Source: a virus. From it: 36,455 bases of DNA. This document shows, piece after piece, positions 16,104 to 22,563 of this stretch (its first letter is position 1; every line of letters begins with the position of its first letter). The translations under genes and the position numbers were made by a program. The notes beneath the pieces are model-generated. The model had not been told where the DNA came from, ran no database searches, and saw nothing but the letters and a program-made list of their open reading frames with translations. The stretch lies in IMG/VR virus record IMGVR_UViG_3300025759_000269, positions 1 to 36,455 of that record; one strand, written 5' to 3'.

Positions 16104-17129
16104 ATGCTCGGATTTTCACCATTAGCTGCTGCACCCCTGGCGGATGATGGGGAAGTCGGCGTAATTACTGAAGCCATCGCGTCCATTGCGGGCGCGGCAA
16201 CGGTATCTGCACAAGGACAGTCTGTTGTTACCGCCAGCGCATCTATTGCAGGGGCGACAAGTGTGTCCGGGCAAGGTGCGGCGATTAACACAGCTACGGC
16301 TTCAATCGCTGGCTCTGCGACTGTCTCTGGTCAGGGTAAGGTCGTTTCGGAGGCCAACGCGACCATATCTGGTAGCGCCGTCACGTCGGCTGATGGCGCG
16401 GCTATCGCAACGGCGGTTGCGTCAATCAATGGCGCTGCGAGCGTAAGTGCTGAAGGCGAACAAACAGCTACTTCAACGGCGTCTATATCCGGGCAGGCTA
16501 CTGTTTCTGCGCAGGGCGAGGAAACTGGCGCGGCCACCGCAACGATTGCAGGTTCTGCGACTGTTTCAGGGCAAGGCGCAAGTATTGCTGAAGCCATAGC
16601 GGATGTATCGGGGCAGGCTGCGGTCAGCGCGGAGGGGCTGTCCACAGCGGAATCTATAGCCACAATCTCTGGAACGTCTACCGCCACATTTGTCGAGGCG
16701 GGTGTTTCCATTGCCACAATAACGGGTAGCGGGACACTCAGCGCAGTCGGTCAGCGCATCATTGCTGCGAACGCAAACGTGCAGGGCAGCGCGACGGTCT
16801 CTGGCGCTGGCTCAAGCGTTTTCACAGCCACATCCGCCATCGCCGGGCAATCTGTTGTCGCGGCTAGTGCAAGCGCCATCAGTACGGCATCTGCAAGCCT
16901 GTCCGGCATCGCTCAAGTATCGGCAAGCGGCCTGTCTATCTTCGCCGCCGTGAGTTCTATCACAGGAACAGCTGTTGTGGTATGTATTCCGGCAGGTGGT
17001 GGGCGTCCTACGTTTGTACCGAACACTAACAACGATGCTCAGTGGATTAACGTATCGAACAGCGCACGTTGGAGGAACGCATCAAATGACGCAGCGTGGC
17101 TTGATACGTCAACGAGGTTTGGAACATGA
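16104..17129 (+). CDS. Repeat-rich tail fibre protein (20-residue repeats)
   Basis: This 341-residue protein consists mainly of about 13 copies of a 20-residue unit with consensus ASIAGSATVSGQG followed by seven variable residues (about 26-283); one copy is 18 long. The regular Ile/Val and Gly spacing suggests a stacked beta structure, either a solenoid or a trimeric beta fibre shaft. A C-terminal tip follows (GRPTFVPNTNNDAQWIN, then RWRNASNDAAWLDTS). The C-terminus of the propeller fibre at 11154 carries a short version of the same repeat. The end is in ATGA overlap with the BppU-like gene. Confidence 0.65.
   Translation: MLGFSPLAAAPLADDGEVGVITEAIASIAGAATVSAQGQSVVTASASIAGATSVSGQGAAINTATASIAGSATVSGQGKVVSEANATISGSAVTSADGAAIATAVASINGAASVSAEGEQTATSTASISGQATVSAQGEETGAATATIAGSATVSGQGASIAEAIADVSGQAAVSAEGLSTAESIATISGTSTATFVEAGVSIATITGSGTLSAVGQRIIAANANVQGSATVSGAGSSVFTATSAIAGQSVVAASASAISTASASLSGIAQVSASGLSIFAAVSSITGTAVVVCIPAGGGRPTFVPNTNNDAQWINVSNSARWRNASNDAAWLDTSTRFGT
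16179..16952 (+). repeat. Degenerate 60-bp tandem repeat array in the fibre gene
   Basis: The DNA under the 20-residue protein repeats has a 60-base period over about 13 units; recurring words include TCTGGTCAGG/TCCGGGCAAGG and GCNTCNATNGC. The copies have diverged in sequence but kept length, with one 54-base unit near 16659-16712. Such arrays can change copy number by recombination and so alter fibre length. Confidence 0.75.
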
Positions 17130-17458
17130 CAGACACAGCATACCTTAAACAGAACGACACATCGCCCACACTTGACGCCATCCTGACGGATGCAAACGGC
17201 ACGGTTGTGGATGTGACTGGGGCGAGTGTGCGCTTCCATATGCTCAAAATTGGCGCGACAACGCTCAAGATTGATGCGGCGGCGACGGTGGTGGATGGCT
17301 CCGCTGGTCACGTCCGTTATACGCTACAAGCCGGGGATACAGACACGCCGGGCAGCTATAAAGCCGAGTACGAGGTGACATTCCTCGACGGCAGTATTGA
17401 GACATTCAAGAACACGCCGGACCAGCTTCGGGTCGTTATCACACCTGAGTTGGGATGA
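17126..17458 (+). CDS. BppU-like baseplate Ig-domain protein, copy 2
   Basis: This 110-residue protein is a paralogue of the one at 12160: LKQNDTSPTLDAILTDANG, VRFHMLKIGATTLKI, VRYTLQAGDTDTPGSYKAEY and EVTFLDGSIETFKN match in the same order. The domain is the N-terminal anchor of upper baseplate proteins, again without a fibre part. It closes the second APC-fibre-BppU cassette and is coupled by ATGA to the fibre gene upstream and to the lysis-region gene downstream. Confidence 0.72.
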   Translation: MTDTAYLKQNDTSPTLDAILTDANGTVVDVTGASVRFHMLKIGATTLKIDAAATVVDGSAGHVRYTLQAGDTDTPGSYKAEYEVTFLDGSIETFKNTPDQLRVVITPELG

Positions 17459-17745
17459 TGAACCGGATTGCCTACATCCCATATCGCCTAGCGTATGACC
17501 TCGTTAGCCTGTTCTCGCGGATGCTCAACGCCATTTTCTTTGGTGGCAGCACGGCACAGACGCTATCGGCGCGGGCCTATATCGACGGTCAGGATAGCCT
17601 GTTCTGGGAGCGTTTCGGACAAGCAATAAACCTGCTATTCTTTTGGCAGGAAAACCACATCGCGGATGCGTGGGCGACTGAAGTCGAGCGGGCGCGATAC
17701 ACACTCGAACGACTAGAGGCGTCCTATGACCGAGAACATCCTTAA
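17455..17745 (+). CDS. Hypothetical protein at the start of the lysis region
   Basis: This 96-residue protein has an amphipathic N-terminal region (IAYIPYRLAYDLVSLFSRMLNAIFFGG), then TLSARAYIDGQDSLFWERFGQAINLLFFWQ and a charged C-terminal helix. Similar small proteins with the ARA(Y/F) and (W/F)WxxxxxxIDxLFFW pattern are often found just before the endolysin of tailed phages; their function is not known to me. Start codons at 17455 and 17458 are both possible. It overlaps the BppU-like gene before it and the holin-like gene after it. Confidence 0.6.
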   Translation: MMNRIAYIPYRLAYDLVSLFSRMLNAIFFGGSTAQTLSARAYIDGQDSLFWERFGQAINLLFFWQENHIADAWATEVERARYTLERLEASYDREHP

Positions 17746-17962
17746 ATTCTGGCCTATCATCGTTGGCTTTATTGGCTTCTTGGTCTGGCTCATTCGCCTC
17801 GAGAGCCGCAGCATCGAAAACACCAAGGAAATTCGCCGTCTGTGGCATCAGCGCAAGGAAGACATGGACCTTGCGAAGGCAGCGCGTGATGACACTAACG
17901 CTATGCTCGCCGAGATACGCGACGACATTAAGGCTTTAATTGCGAAAGTGGGGTCGAAGTGA
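17726..17962 (+). CDS. Holin-like small membrane protein
   Basis: This 78-residue protein has one hydrophobic segment at about residues 8-24 (WPIIVGFIGFLVWLI), followed by a long charged coiled-coil helix up to the C-terminus. Single-span proteins with a cytoplasmic or periplasmic coiled coil next to the endolysin are typical of phage holin or lysis accessory genes. It overlaps the endolysin start (GTGA) and the previous gene by 20 bases. The holin function is inferred from location and topology; it could also be an accessory lysis factor. Confidence 0.6.
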   Translation: MTENILKFWPIIVGFIGFLVWLIRLESRSIENTKEIRRLWHQRKEDMDLAKAARDDTNAMLAEIRDDIKALIAKVGSK

Positions 17963-18573
17963 GACGCTACAGCAAGCGCAGCCTGAGCAGTCTCAAGGGC
18001 ATTCATCCCGACCTGCGGCGGGTTATTGACCGCGCATTGCAGGAAAGCCCGCTGGACTTCATCGTGATTGAGGGGCTGCGGACCATGCAGCGACAGCGCG
18101 AACTGTATGCGTCTGGCGCGTCTAAGACGATGAACAGCCGCCACCTGACCGGACACGCGGTTGACCTGCTGCCCATTGGCAAGGATGGCGCGGCGTTCGC
18201 TTGGCCGCTCTATGACAAGCTGGGGCCAGCGGTGAAGGCTGCGGCGGATGCGGAGGGCGTCAAGATTGATTGGGGCGGCGATTGGACGAAGTTCCGAGAC
18301 GGTCCTCATTTCCAGCTAGATTGGGACGCCTACCCGACCGAAGAATGGGTGACGGACGACGAAGCTCCGAAGCCCCGCAACAAAGCGCAGTCAACAACGC
18401 TACAGGCAGCCGCAGGGGCCGCTACAGCGGGCGCAGGAGGCATTGCTACGGTTCTGGGCAGTCTGGACCCCGTGGCGCAGTACATCGTGCTGGGAGCGGC
18501 TGCTATCGCGGGTCTGTTCCTGCTTTATATTGTCAGGGAGAGACTGCGCAGGTGGTCTCAGGGCGACCGATGA
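17959..18573 (+). CDS. Endolysin, M15-type zinc peptidase with C-terminal membrane segment
   Basis: This 204-residue enzyme should cut peptide cross-bridges of murein. The M15 zinc site is visible: SRHLTGHAVDL gives His62 and Asp69, and GPHFQL gives His117. After about residue 135 there is a Pro/Lys linker, an Ala/Gly-rich stretch, and a hydrophobic segment at about 172-192 followed by RERLRRW, so the protein is probably membrane-bound by its C-terminus. No N-terminal signal is seen. The start is a GTG in GTGA overlap with the holin-like gene. Membrane attachment is unusual and may hold the enzyme until holin triggering. Confidence 0.85.
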   Translation: MRRYSKRSLSSLKGIHPDLRRVIDRALQESPLDFIVIEGLRTMQRQRELYASGASKTMNSRHLTGHAVDLLPIGKDGAAFAWPLYDKLGPAVKAAADAEGVKIDWGGDWTKFRDGPHFQLDWDAYPTEEWVTDDEAPKPRNKAQSTTLQAAAGAATAGAGGIATVLGSLDPVAQYIVLGAAAIAGLFLLYIVRERLRRWSQGDR

Positions 18574-18764
18574 TGCTCCGGCTCAAACTATGGCTCGCAG
18601 CGGCTGGCGCATTCATTGTGGCACTGTTCGCGGCATACTGGAACGGTAAGAGCAAGGCGAGGGATGAGGGATATGCAGACACGCGCAAGCGCATGGACGA
18701 AGTTGGCCTTGGCAATGACCCTGATGCTGCTAGGCGCTTCTTGCACGAGCGCGGTGAGCGATAG
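18570..18764 (+). CDS. Inner-membrane spanin-like protein (Rz-like)
   Basis: This 64-residue protein has an N-terminal membrane segment (LWLAAAGAFIVALFAAYW) and a short charged periplasmic part ending DAARRFLHERGER. It starts in overlap with the endolysin stop (ATGA; a second ATG follows at 18573). A lipoprotein gene begins inside it in another frame. This arrangement, together with its position after the endolysin, is that of Rz/Rz1 spanin pairs, which fuse inner and outer membranes at the end of lysis in Gram-negative hosts. The periplasmic helix is short for an Rz. Confidence 0.65.
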   Translation: MMLRLKLWLAAAGAFIVALFAAYWNGKSKARDEGYADTRKRMDEVGLGNDPDAARRFLHERGER

Positions 18765-18891
18765 TGCCATCTGCGATGCGACATCCGCCAGCCGAACGGC
18801 ACATGCAGCCGCGCTTGCAGAGGATGGTGGTGATAGGTCAGTGATTACAGGCGCGTATCTCATTCAACAATTAGACGCGGCTTGTCAGTAA
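18664..18891 (+). CDS. Outer-membrane lipoprotein spanin-like protein (Rz1-like)
   Basis: This 75-residue frame begins inside the Rz-like gene (+1 frame) and continues past its stop. It carries a lipoprotein signal: charged start, hydrophobic LALAMTLMLLGAS, and Cys27 as lipid anchor (GASC; Gly at -3 is not the usual Leu). The mature part has only about 49 residues. AAGG at 18654-18657 precedes the ATG at 18664; an ATG at 18673 is an alternative. Nested reading frame and lipobox fit an o-spanin. Confidence 0.65.
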   Translation: MRDMQTRASAWTKLALAMTLMLLGASCTSAVSDSAICDATSASRTAHAAALAEDGGDRSVITGAYLIQQLDAACQ

Positions 18892-18953
18892 TTGCGCCGA
18901 GTGGCGTAGTCCGAGCCTGCCGGATGCAGGTATCGTGTACCCCAAACGCGATG

Positions 18954-18988
18954 AACCCCGGCAGCGCCTCAACTGCCGGGGTTTTTTT
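18954..18988 (+). terminator. Rho-independent terminator after the lysis operon
   Basis: AACCCCGGCAG (18954-18964) and CTGCCGGGGTT (18973-18983) form a perfect 11-base-pair stem with an 8-base loop, followed by a run of seven T (18982-18988). It ends the rightward late operon exactly where the leftward genes converge. Confidence 0.93.
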
Positions 18989-19187
18989 ACCTTTCTGGCC
19001 TCGCCACCGGGCGCGGCGAGGCGCTCAGCAGAGTTGACCGCTCGCACAGTACCGCCACGTCGTCATAGGACGCATCAAGAATGGCTTGCATGGGTTGCAG
19101 CGCCGCGCTGCACTCTGCCTCGCTGGGAAACAGAAGGCGGCTCTCTACGTCGCCGTACAGCGCGATGAGGATGGTCCACAGTTTCAT
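18987..19187 (-). CDS. Small hypothetical protein of the leftward operon
   Basis: This 66-residue leftward protein has a short hydrophobic start (KLWTILIALYG) and a helix FPSEAECSAALQPMQAILDA. The last residues are Pro/Arg-rich and overlap the T-run of the lysis terminator on the other strand. Its ATG overlaps the stop of the upstream gene by ATGA. No family was recognised. The start could be a signal-like peptide, but there is no clear cleavage site. Confidence 0.65.
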   Translation of the reverse strand: MKLWTILIALYGDVESRLLFPSEAECSAALQPMQAILDASYDDVAVLCERSTLLSASPRPVARPER

Positions 19188-19420
19188 TTATCCATCTCCT
19201 GCGCATCCCGAATGGCAGTGGCCTTGTATTGGCACCAATCCGGCGTTTCGTTTGTTTCGATTGGCAACTTGCGAGACTTGCCGTCCTCGGTCTCGTTCCA
19301 AACGCACGTCCCGCCGATGTAGCCGCGACAGCAAAAGCCACCGCTCAGGCACTGGGCGACCAGAGCGCCAGGATTGTCTTTGCGCTCAATTACGACTGGT
19401 CCGAATGTGTATTGGGTCAT
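19184..19420 (-). CDS. Small cysteine-containing hypothetical protein
   Basis: This 78-residue leftward protein has five cysteines (at 24, 30, 31, 39 and 63; CLSGGFCCRGYIGGTC in the middle) and an otherwise polar sequence, so metal binding or disulfides are possible. It has an AAAGGAA site before the ATG and ATGA overlaps with the gene on either side, which shows one leftward transcript. No family was recognised. Confidence 0.68.
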   Translation of the reverse strand: MTQYTFGPVVIERKDNPGALVAQCLSGGFCCRGYIGGTCVWNETEDGKSRKLPIETNETPDWCQYKATAIRDAQEMDK

Positions 19421-19632
19421 AGTTCCGCGTTCCTTTTCATCATTGCATGAAATTTGTCATCTTCCGCCATCTCCTGCATGGCAGCAGCTTCTTCGTCATT
19501 GGCGCGGGCGCAGGTATCGCAGGCCCAACGGTTGCGCTCGTATTCGGTCAGGTCGTCCTCGCTGAAATCACTCTCGCAATAATCACAGCGGAACGTCTCG
19601 TCGAAAGCGGGCGGGTAGAGCCAAGAAGCCAT
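19417..19632 (-). CDS. Small zinc-ribbon-like protein
   Basis: This 71-residue leftward protein has paired CxxC motifs (CDYCESD and CDTC, 20 residues apart) that fit a zinc ribbon, then an acidic helix with EEAAAMQEMAEDDKFHAMM. Its ATG at 19632 is preceded by GGGGG about 6 bases upstream and overlaps the stop of the 30-residue gene before it (TAATG), so the longer upstream extension is not used. Phage zinc-ribbon peptides can bind RNA polymerase or other host proteins; here that is a guess. Confidence 0.7.
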   Translation of the reverse strand: MASWLYPPAFDETFRCDYCESDFSEDDLTEYERNRWACDTCARANDEEAAAMQEMAEDDKFHAMMKRNAEL

Positions 19633-19724
19633 TACATCCCCCATCCGTAAGCGATGAACATCAGCAGGAACGGCAGGGCCATCACGCATATTGCGCCGAG
19701 CAGGTCTTCGATAAAGTTTCTCAT
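19632..19724 (-). CDS. Tiny membrane protein (30 residues)
   Basis: This leftward 30-residue frame encodes a short charged start (MRNFIEDL) and one hydrophobic span (LGAICVMALPFLLMFIAYG). It begins in ATGA overlap with the upstream gene and ends in TAATG overlap with the next gene, a precise fit that supports translation. A single-span micro-protein in an early phage operon may act on a host membrane protein or in superinfection exclusion; no function can be assigned. Confidence 0.65.
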   Translation of the reverse strand: MRNFIEDLLGAICVMALPFLLMFIAYGWGM

Positions 19725-19927
19725 GCCGTCCACCCAGCTTGTTGAACCGCGCGTTGCGCCTTGATGCGCTCACGCATTTCTTCGCGCGTGCATCCGTGGT
19801 CGATGATGTGGTCTATATCTGCTGCCATCTCGCGCAGCGCGGTTACGTTTGCGCCTTCGCGGTTGCCGGAGCGTATCGCGTCGTAAATAGCGCGGTTGAG
19901 CGTCCTCATGTCGTTTGCGTGTGTCAT
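19721..19927 (-). CDS. Small helical hypothetical protein
   Basis: This 68-residue leftward protein is mainly alpha-helical and charged (LNRAIYDAIRSGNREGANVTALREMA, then a helix with CTREEMRERIKAQRA, not contiguous). A strong AGGAG site lies 9 bases before the ATG at 19927, so translation of the five-gene block starts here; the four genes after it overlap stop to start. No known family was recognised. Confidence 0.7.
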   Translation of the reverse strand: MTHANDMRTLNRAIYDAIRSGNREGANVTALREMAADIDHIIDHGCTREEMRERIKAQRAVQQAGWTA

Positions 19928-19999
19928 GTGTTGTTTCTCCTTTTATTGCGCCGGGGTCTTACGCGACCGGGCCAGTATCGACCGCAGCCCCGACGATAA

Positions 20000-20040
20000 C
20001 CGCGCTCATCGCGGCTATGGGTGGCGGGGCCGAAGCCCCG
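20000..20040 (-). terminator. Hairpins after the first leftward gene
   Basis: Read leftward, CGGGGC-TTCG-GCCCCG (20025-20040) is a hyperstable UUCG tetraloop hairpin just after the stop at 20046. A second hairpin, CCGCG-N5-CGCGG, lies at 20000-20014. There is no T-run, so this may be an attenuator or processing signal that lowers expression of the five genes downstream. Confidence 0.5.
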
Positions 20041-20045
20041 TTGTG

Positions 20046-20327
20046 TTAGGCGGCAAGCGCGGTGGCGTTGAGGTATGCGGCGCGGTCCTGTGCCTCGAGG
20101 CGGGCAATCTCGGACAGGTTGCGGTAGTTTTCGCCGCCGTTGTTTGCATCTGCAAATGCCTGCGCTTCCTCGGATGTGTCAAAGTAAAAGCGGTTTAAGG
20201 TAACAGAGCGTGCCGCGTATGCTGCGCCGCCGAAGGCAGTCGAAACCATCTTTGCCTCGAAAGTCATGATGGCAACTACGTTGTCAAAGGTTACGTTGTC
20301 GGTTGTGGCGAAGGCGTATGTGGTCAT
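20046..20327 (-). CDS. Hypothetical protein, first gene of the leftward block
   Basis: This 93-residue leftward protein starts at the ATG at 20327, with AGGGA about 8 bases upstream; an in-frame earlier ATG at 20384 would reach into the operator region and is less likely. The sequence is soluble, with a beta start (TYAFATTDNVTFDNVVAIMTF), a Gly/Ala-rich middle and a C-terminal helix. It is next to the divergent control region, so it is probably an early protein. No family was recognised. Confidence 0.65.
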   Translation of the reverse strand: MTTYAFATTDNVTFDNVVAIMTFEAKMVSTAFGGAAYAARSVTLNRFYFDTSEEAQAFADANNGGENYRNLSEIARLEAQDRAAYLNATALAA

Positions 20328-20379
20328 GGTCGTTTCCCTATCTAATGGCGCGGTGGCCGTTGTTGATAGGTAGAGATTA

Positions 20380-20440
20380 CGCATTGCCGGATGCGATGTA
20401 AACAGAAAAATTGCGCTTTACAAAAAATAATTTGCGCAAT
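20380..20440. promoter_or_regulatory. Divergent control region with inverted repeats (operator candidate)
   Basis: Between leftward and rightward early genes there is ATTGCGC (20410-20416) inverted as GCGCAAT (20434-20440), the latter inside the palindrome TTGCGCAA, and a second inverted repeat CGCAT (20380-20384) with ATGCG (20391-20395). The spacer is A/T-rich. This should hold the two early promoters and the binding sites of the Cro-like protein encoded next. Exact -10/-35 boxes are not clear. Confidence 0.65.
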
Positions 20441-20451
20441 AAGGTGCTGGC

Positions 20452-20682
20452 ATGGAAACAGCACAGACACAATTAAAGACTTGGGTTCAGCGCGAAGGGC
20501 GCAAATTGTCATGGCTTGCACAGCAAGTTCCGGTTGGCAGTTCGCACCTTTCACGTTGGATGCAGGGCCACGTCGTGCCGCGCGAGATTTACCGCGTGCG
20601 CTTGGCGCAGATAACAGGACTTAACATCGCTGGTGACGCAGAATGGCGTGCTGGCCTCAACGAAGGGAAAGACCATGACTGA
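20452..20682 (+). CDS. Cro-like helix-turn-helix regulator
   Basis: This 76-residue protein has a helix-turn-helix of the Cro/XRE type: LKTWVQREGRKLSWLAQQV, then VGSSHLSRWMQG as recognition helix, and REIYRVRLAQITGL. It is the first gene of the rightward early operon and lies beside the inverted repeats at 20380-20440, its likely operators. A short AAGG site lies about 9 bases before the ATG. No CI-type repressor with a dimerisation domain was found in the window. The end overlaps the next gene by 8 bases. Confidence 0.78.
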   Translation: METAQTQLKTWVQREGRKLSWLAQQVPVGSSHLSRWMQGHVVPREIYRVRLAQITGLNIAGDAEWRAGLNEGKDHD

Positions 20683-21295
20683 CACTAAACACCCGAACAT
20701 CGCAGCAGCACTGGCCGCAGCGCAGGCGCAGATGGGCAAGGCGCTGAAGTCGGCGCAAAACCCGCACTTCAAAAGCAAATACGCTGACCTTGCAAGCGTG
20801 GTTGATGCCTGTATGCCTGCGCTTAACGCTAATGGCATCGCTGTCATTCAGCCGATGACAGAGACCGAACTTGGCCGCTCAGTCGTGACCAAATTCATTC
20901 ACGAAGGCGGCGACGTTCTCGAATGCAGCATCCCGCTCATCGTGGGCAAAAACGACATGCAGGGGCTTGGCAGCGCCATCACCTACGCACGTCGGTATGG
21001 CCTGATGGCATTGGCTGGCATCGCACCGGAAGACGATGACGGAAATGCCGCAGCAAAGGCAGCACCTCGCACCATCAGCGCAGACCAATTCATTGCGCTA
21101 CGCGATACCGCAGAGGAAGCGGGCGTTCCCGCAGCTAAAATCTGCGCGGCATATGGCGCACCATCGCTGGAGCAATTCCCGGTGGACGCTTTCGACAGGG
21201 CGATGAAGAAGCTGTCTGCGACCATCGCGGCAAACGCGGAGCAGAACCAGCCTGCACTTGGTGACGTTCTCGCGGAGGCATTGGGCAATGAGTGA
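20675..21295 (+). CDS. erf: ERF-family single-strand annealing protein
   Basis: This 206-residue protein is a recombinase that anneals complementary single strands, used in phage recombination and concatemer formation. The ERF pattern is visible: NIAAALAAAQAQMGKALKSA, then NPHFKSKYADLASVVDAC, LNANGIAVIQP, and QGLGSAITYARRYGL, the strongest family motif. The C-terminus carries a helical part ending in an acidic tail (DVLAEALGNE) that may bind SSB or exonuclease. The ATG at 20675 is chosen over an earlier TTG because GAAGGGA precedes it. It is coupled to the exonuclease gene. Confidence 0.9.
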   Translation: MTDTKHPNIAAALAAAQAQMGKALKSAQNPHFKSKYADLASVVDACMPALNANGIAVIQPMTETELGRSVVTKFIHEGGDVLECSIPLIVGKNDMQGLGSAITYARRYGLMALAGIAPEDDDGNAAAKAAPRTISADQFIALRDTAEEAGVPAAKICAAYGAPSLEQFPVDAFDRAMKKLSATIAANAEQNQPALGDVLAEALGNE

Positions 21296-21890
21296 GCAGG
21301 GAGGCCAGGAATGGCTGGCCGAGCGTGCGGGGCGGGTAACCGCCTCGGCACTGTCGAATGTGATGATGGCAAAGACAGCAGCCGGATACCAAAACTATAT
21401 GGCGCAGCTTGTATGCGAGCGCCTGACAGGCCAGCCTGTTGAGACGTTCAAGAGCGCGGCGATGGAACACGGCAACGACACCGAACCGCAGGCGCGGGCG
21501 TTCTATGAACTAGAGATAGGCAACGAGGTGACCGAGGTCGGGTTTATCCCGCACCCGGTCATTGAGTGGTCCGGCGCATCACCGGACGGTCTGATTGGCG
21601 ATGACGGGCTGGTGGAGATAAAGTGTCCCCAACCCGCCAAGCACATCAAGAACCTGACAGGCGGCAGCATCGACAAAGGCTATATGCTGCAAATGCAGTG
21701 GCAGATGGAATGCACCGGACGGACGTGGTGTGACTTCGTTTCGTTTAACCCGTCATTTCCTGAGCATCTGAAAATGCAGGTGACGCGCGTTGACGCCGAC
21801 CCAAAGCTGCAATCTGAATTGCGCGAAAAAGTGTCTGACTTCGTGCAGCAGGTTCAAAGCAAGTTGGCCGAATTAGAGGCGCGGGCATGA
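21288..21890 (+). CDS. YqaJ/lambda-type exonuclease
   Basis: This 200-residue nuclease should resect DNA ends to feed the ERF annealing protein. It has the PD-(D/E)xK core of YqaJ and lambda exonuclease: start GGQEWLAERAGRVTAS, a MEHGNDTEPQARAFYE helix, SPDG with Asp100, and LVEIKCP with Glu110 and Lys112. Then comes YMLQMQWQMECTGR, the usual motif after the active site. The start at 21288 overlaps the ERF gene by 8 bases. Together they form a two-component recombination system (SynExo type). Confidence 0.9.
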   Translation: MSEQGGQEWLAERAGRVTASALSNVMMAKTAAGYQNYMAQLVCERLTGQPVETFKSAAMEHGNDTEPQARAFYELEIGNEVTEVGFIPHPVIEWSGASPDGLIGDDGLVEIKCPQPAKHIKNLTGGSIDKGYMLQMQWQMECTGRTWCDFVSFNPSFPEHLKMQVTRVDADPKLQSELREKVSDFVQQVQSKLAELEARA

Positions 21891-22339
21891 AGACAATTCG
21901 CGTCTTAACAGAACACGAAGCGCAACGGGTGGCTGGTATGATTACTGGCCTCCCTCTGCCGTTCACAATCACCATCGGCGATGGCGATAAGCGCACGCTG
22001 TCCCAAAACAGCCTTTTGCACAAATGGTATGGCGACATCTCCAAACACGTCGGAGACATGACGGCGGCACAAGTCAAAGGACAGTGCCACGTTGCCTACG
22101 GCGTGCCAATTCGCAGGCGAGATCCGATATGGTCACGGGTATGGGAGCGGATGTTTGACGGCTTAACATACGAACAGCAATGCTTTCTATTCGAGCGTGG
22201 CATTCTGGCGATGACGCGCGAAATGAGCGTCAAAGAACTGACCGAATACATGGATGCGGTGCAAGGTCATTACCGAGCGCAAGGCGTGCCGCTGACAGAC
22301 CCAGAGATACTGAAGTATGAGAACGAGGTGCTGAGATGA
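21887..22339 (+). CDS. NinB-like recombination protein
   Basis: This 150-residue protein resembles NinB/YbcN-type proteins, which bind single-stranded DNA and assist phage recombination. The pattern KRTLSQNSLLHKWYGDI (compare RSLDQNxxxHxxL in the family), a helix with MTAAQVKGQCHVAYG, and LTYEQQCFLFERG plus TEYMDAVQGHYRAQG are seen in order. It is placed between the exonuclease and DUF551 genes with ATGA overlaps on both sides, as expected for a member of the recombination operon. Confidence 0.75.
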   Translation: MKTIRVLTEHEAQRVAGMITGLPLPFTITIGDGDKRTLSQNSLLHKWYGDISKHVGDMTAAQVKGQCHVAYGVPIRRRDPIWSRVWERMFDGLTYEQQCFLFERGILAMTREMSVKELTEYMDAVQGHYRAQGVPLTDPEILKYENEVLR

Positions 22340-22563
22340 AATGGCAATCAATAGAAACAGCGCCGAAAAAATCAACCGATCCTGACGTTTCCTTTGGGCC
22401 GATGGTCATCTTGGCAAGCACGAACGGCCATCGCGCTATTGGATATTGGTCAGATGGATACGGCGTGCGGCGCGAAGGATGGGTGAATCCGCACGATCAC
22501 CAAGTAATGAATTATTGGAACGCATTTACCCACTGGATGCCACTACCGGAGCCGCCGAGATGA
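22336..22563 (+). CDS. DUF551 protein
   Basis: This 75-residue protein matches DUF551: the start WQSIETAPKK, a MVILASTNGH segment, a WSDGYG loop and the hallmark FTHWMPLPEPP at the C-terminus. DUF551 proteins are very common in phages and prophages and have no established function. Its ATG and its stop overlap the flanking genes. Confidence 0.85.
   Translation: MKWQSIETAPKKSTDPDVSFGPMVILASTNGHRAIGYWSDGYGVRREGWVNPHDHQVMNYWNAFTHWMPLPEPPR

Noticed and set aside
16331-16717. Leftward 128-codon frame opposite the repeat fibre gene
   Set aside because: It only mirrors the repeat codons and has no start signal.
16179-16952. CRISPR-like or intergenic repeat array
   Set aside because: The repeats are in frame within a fibre gene, 60 bases long without unique spacers, and encode a 20-residue protein repeat.
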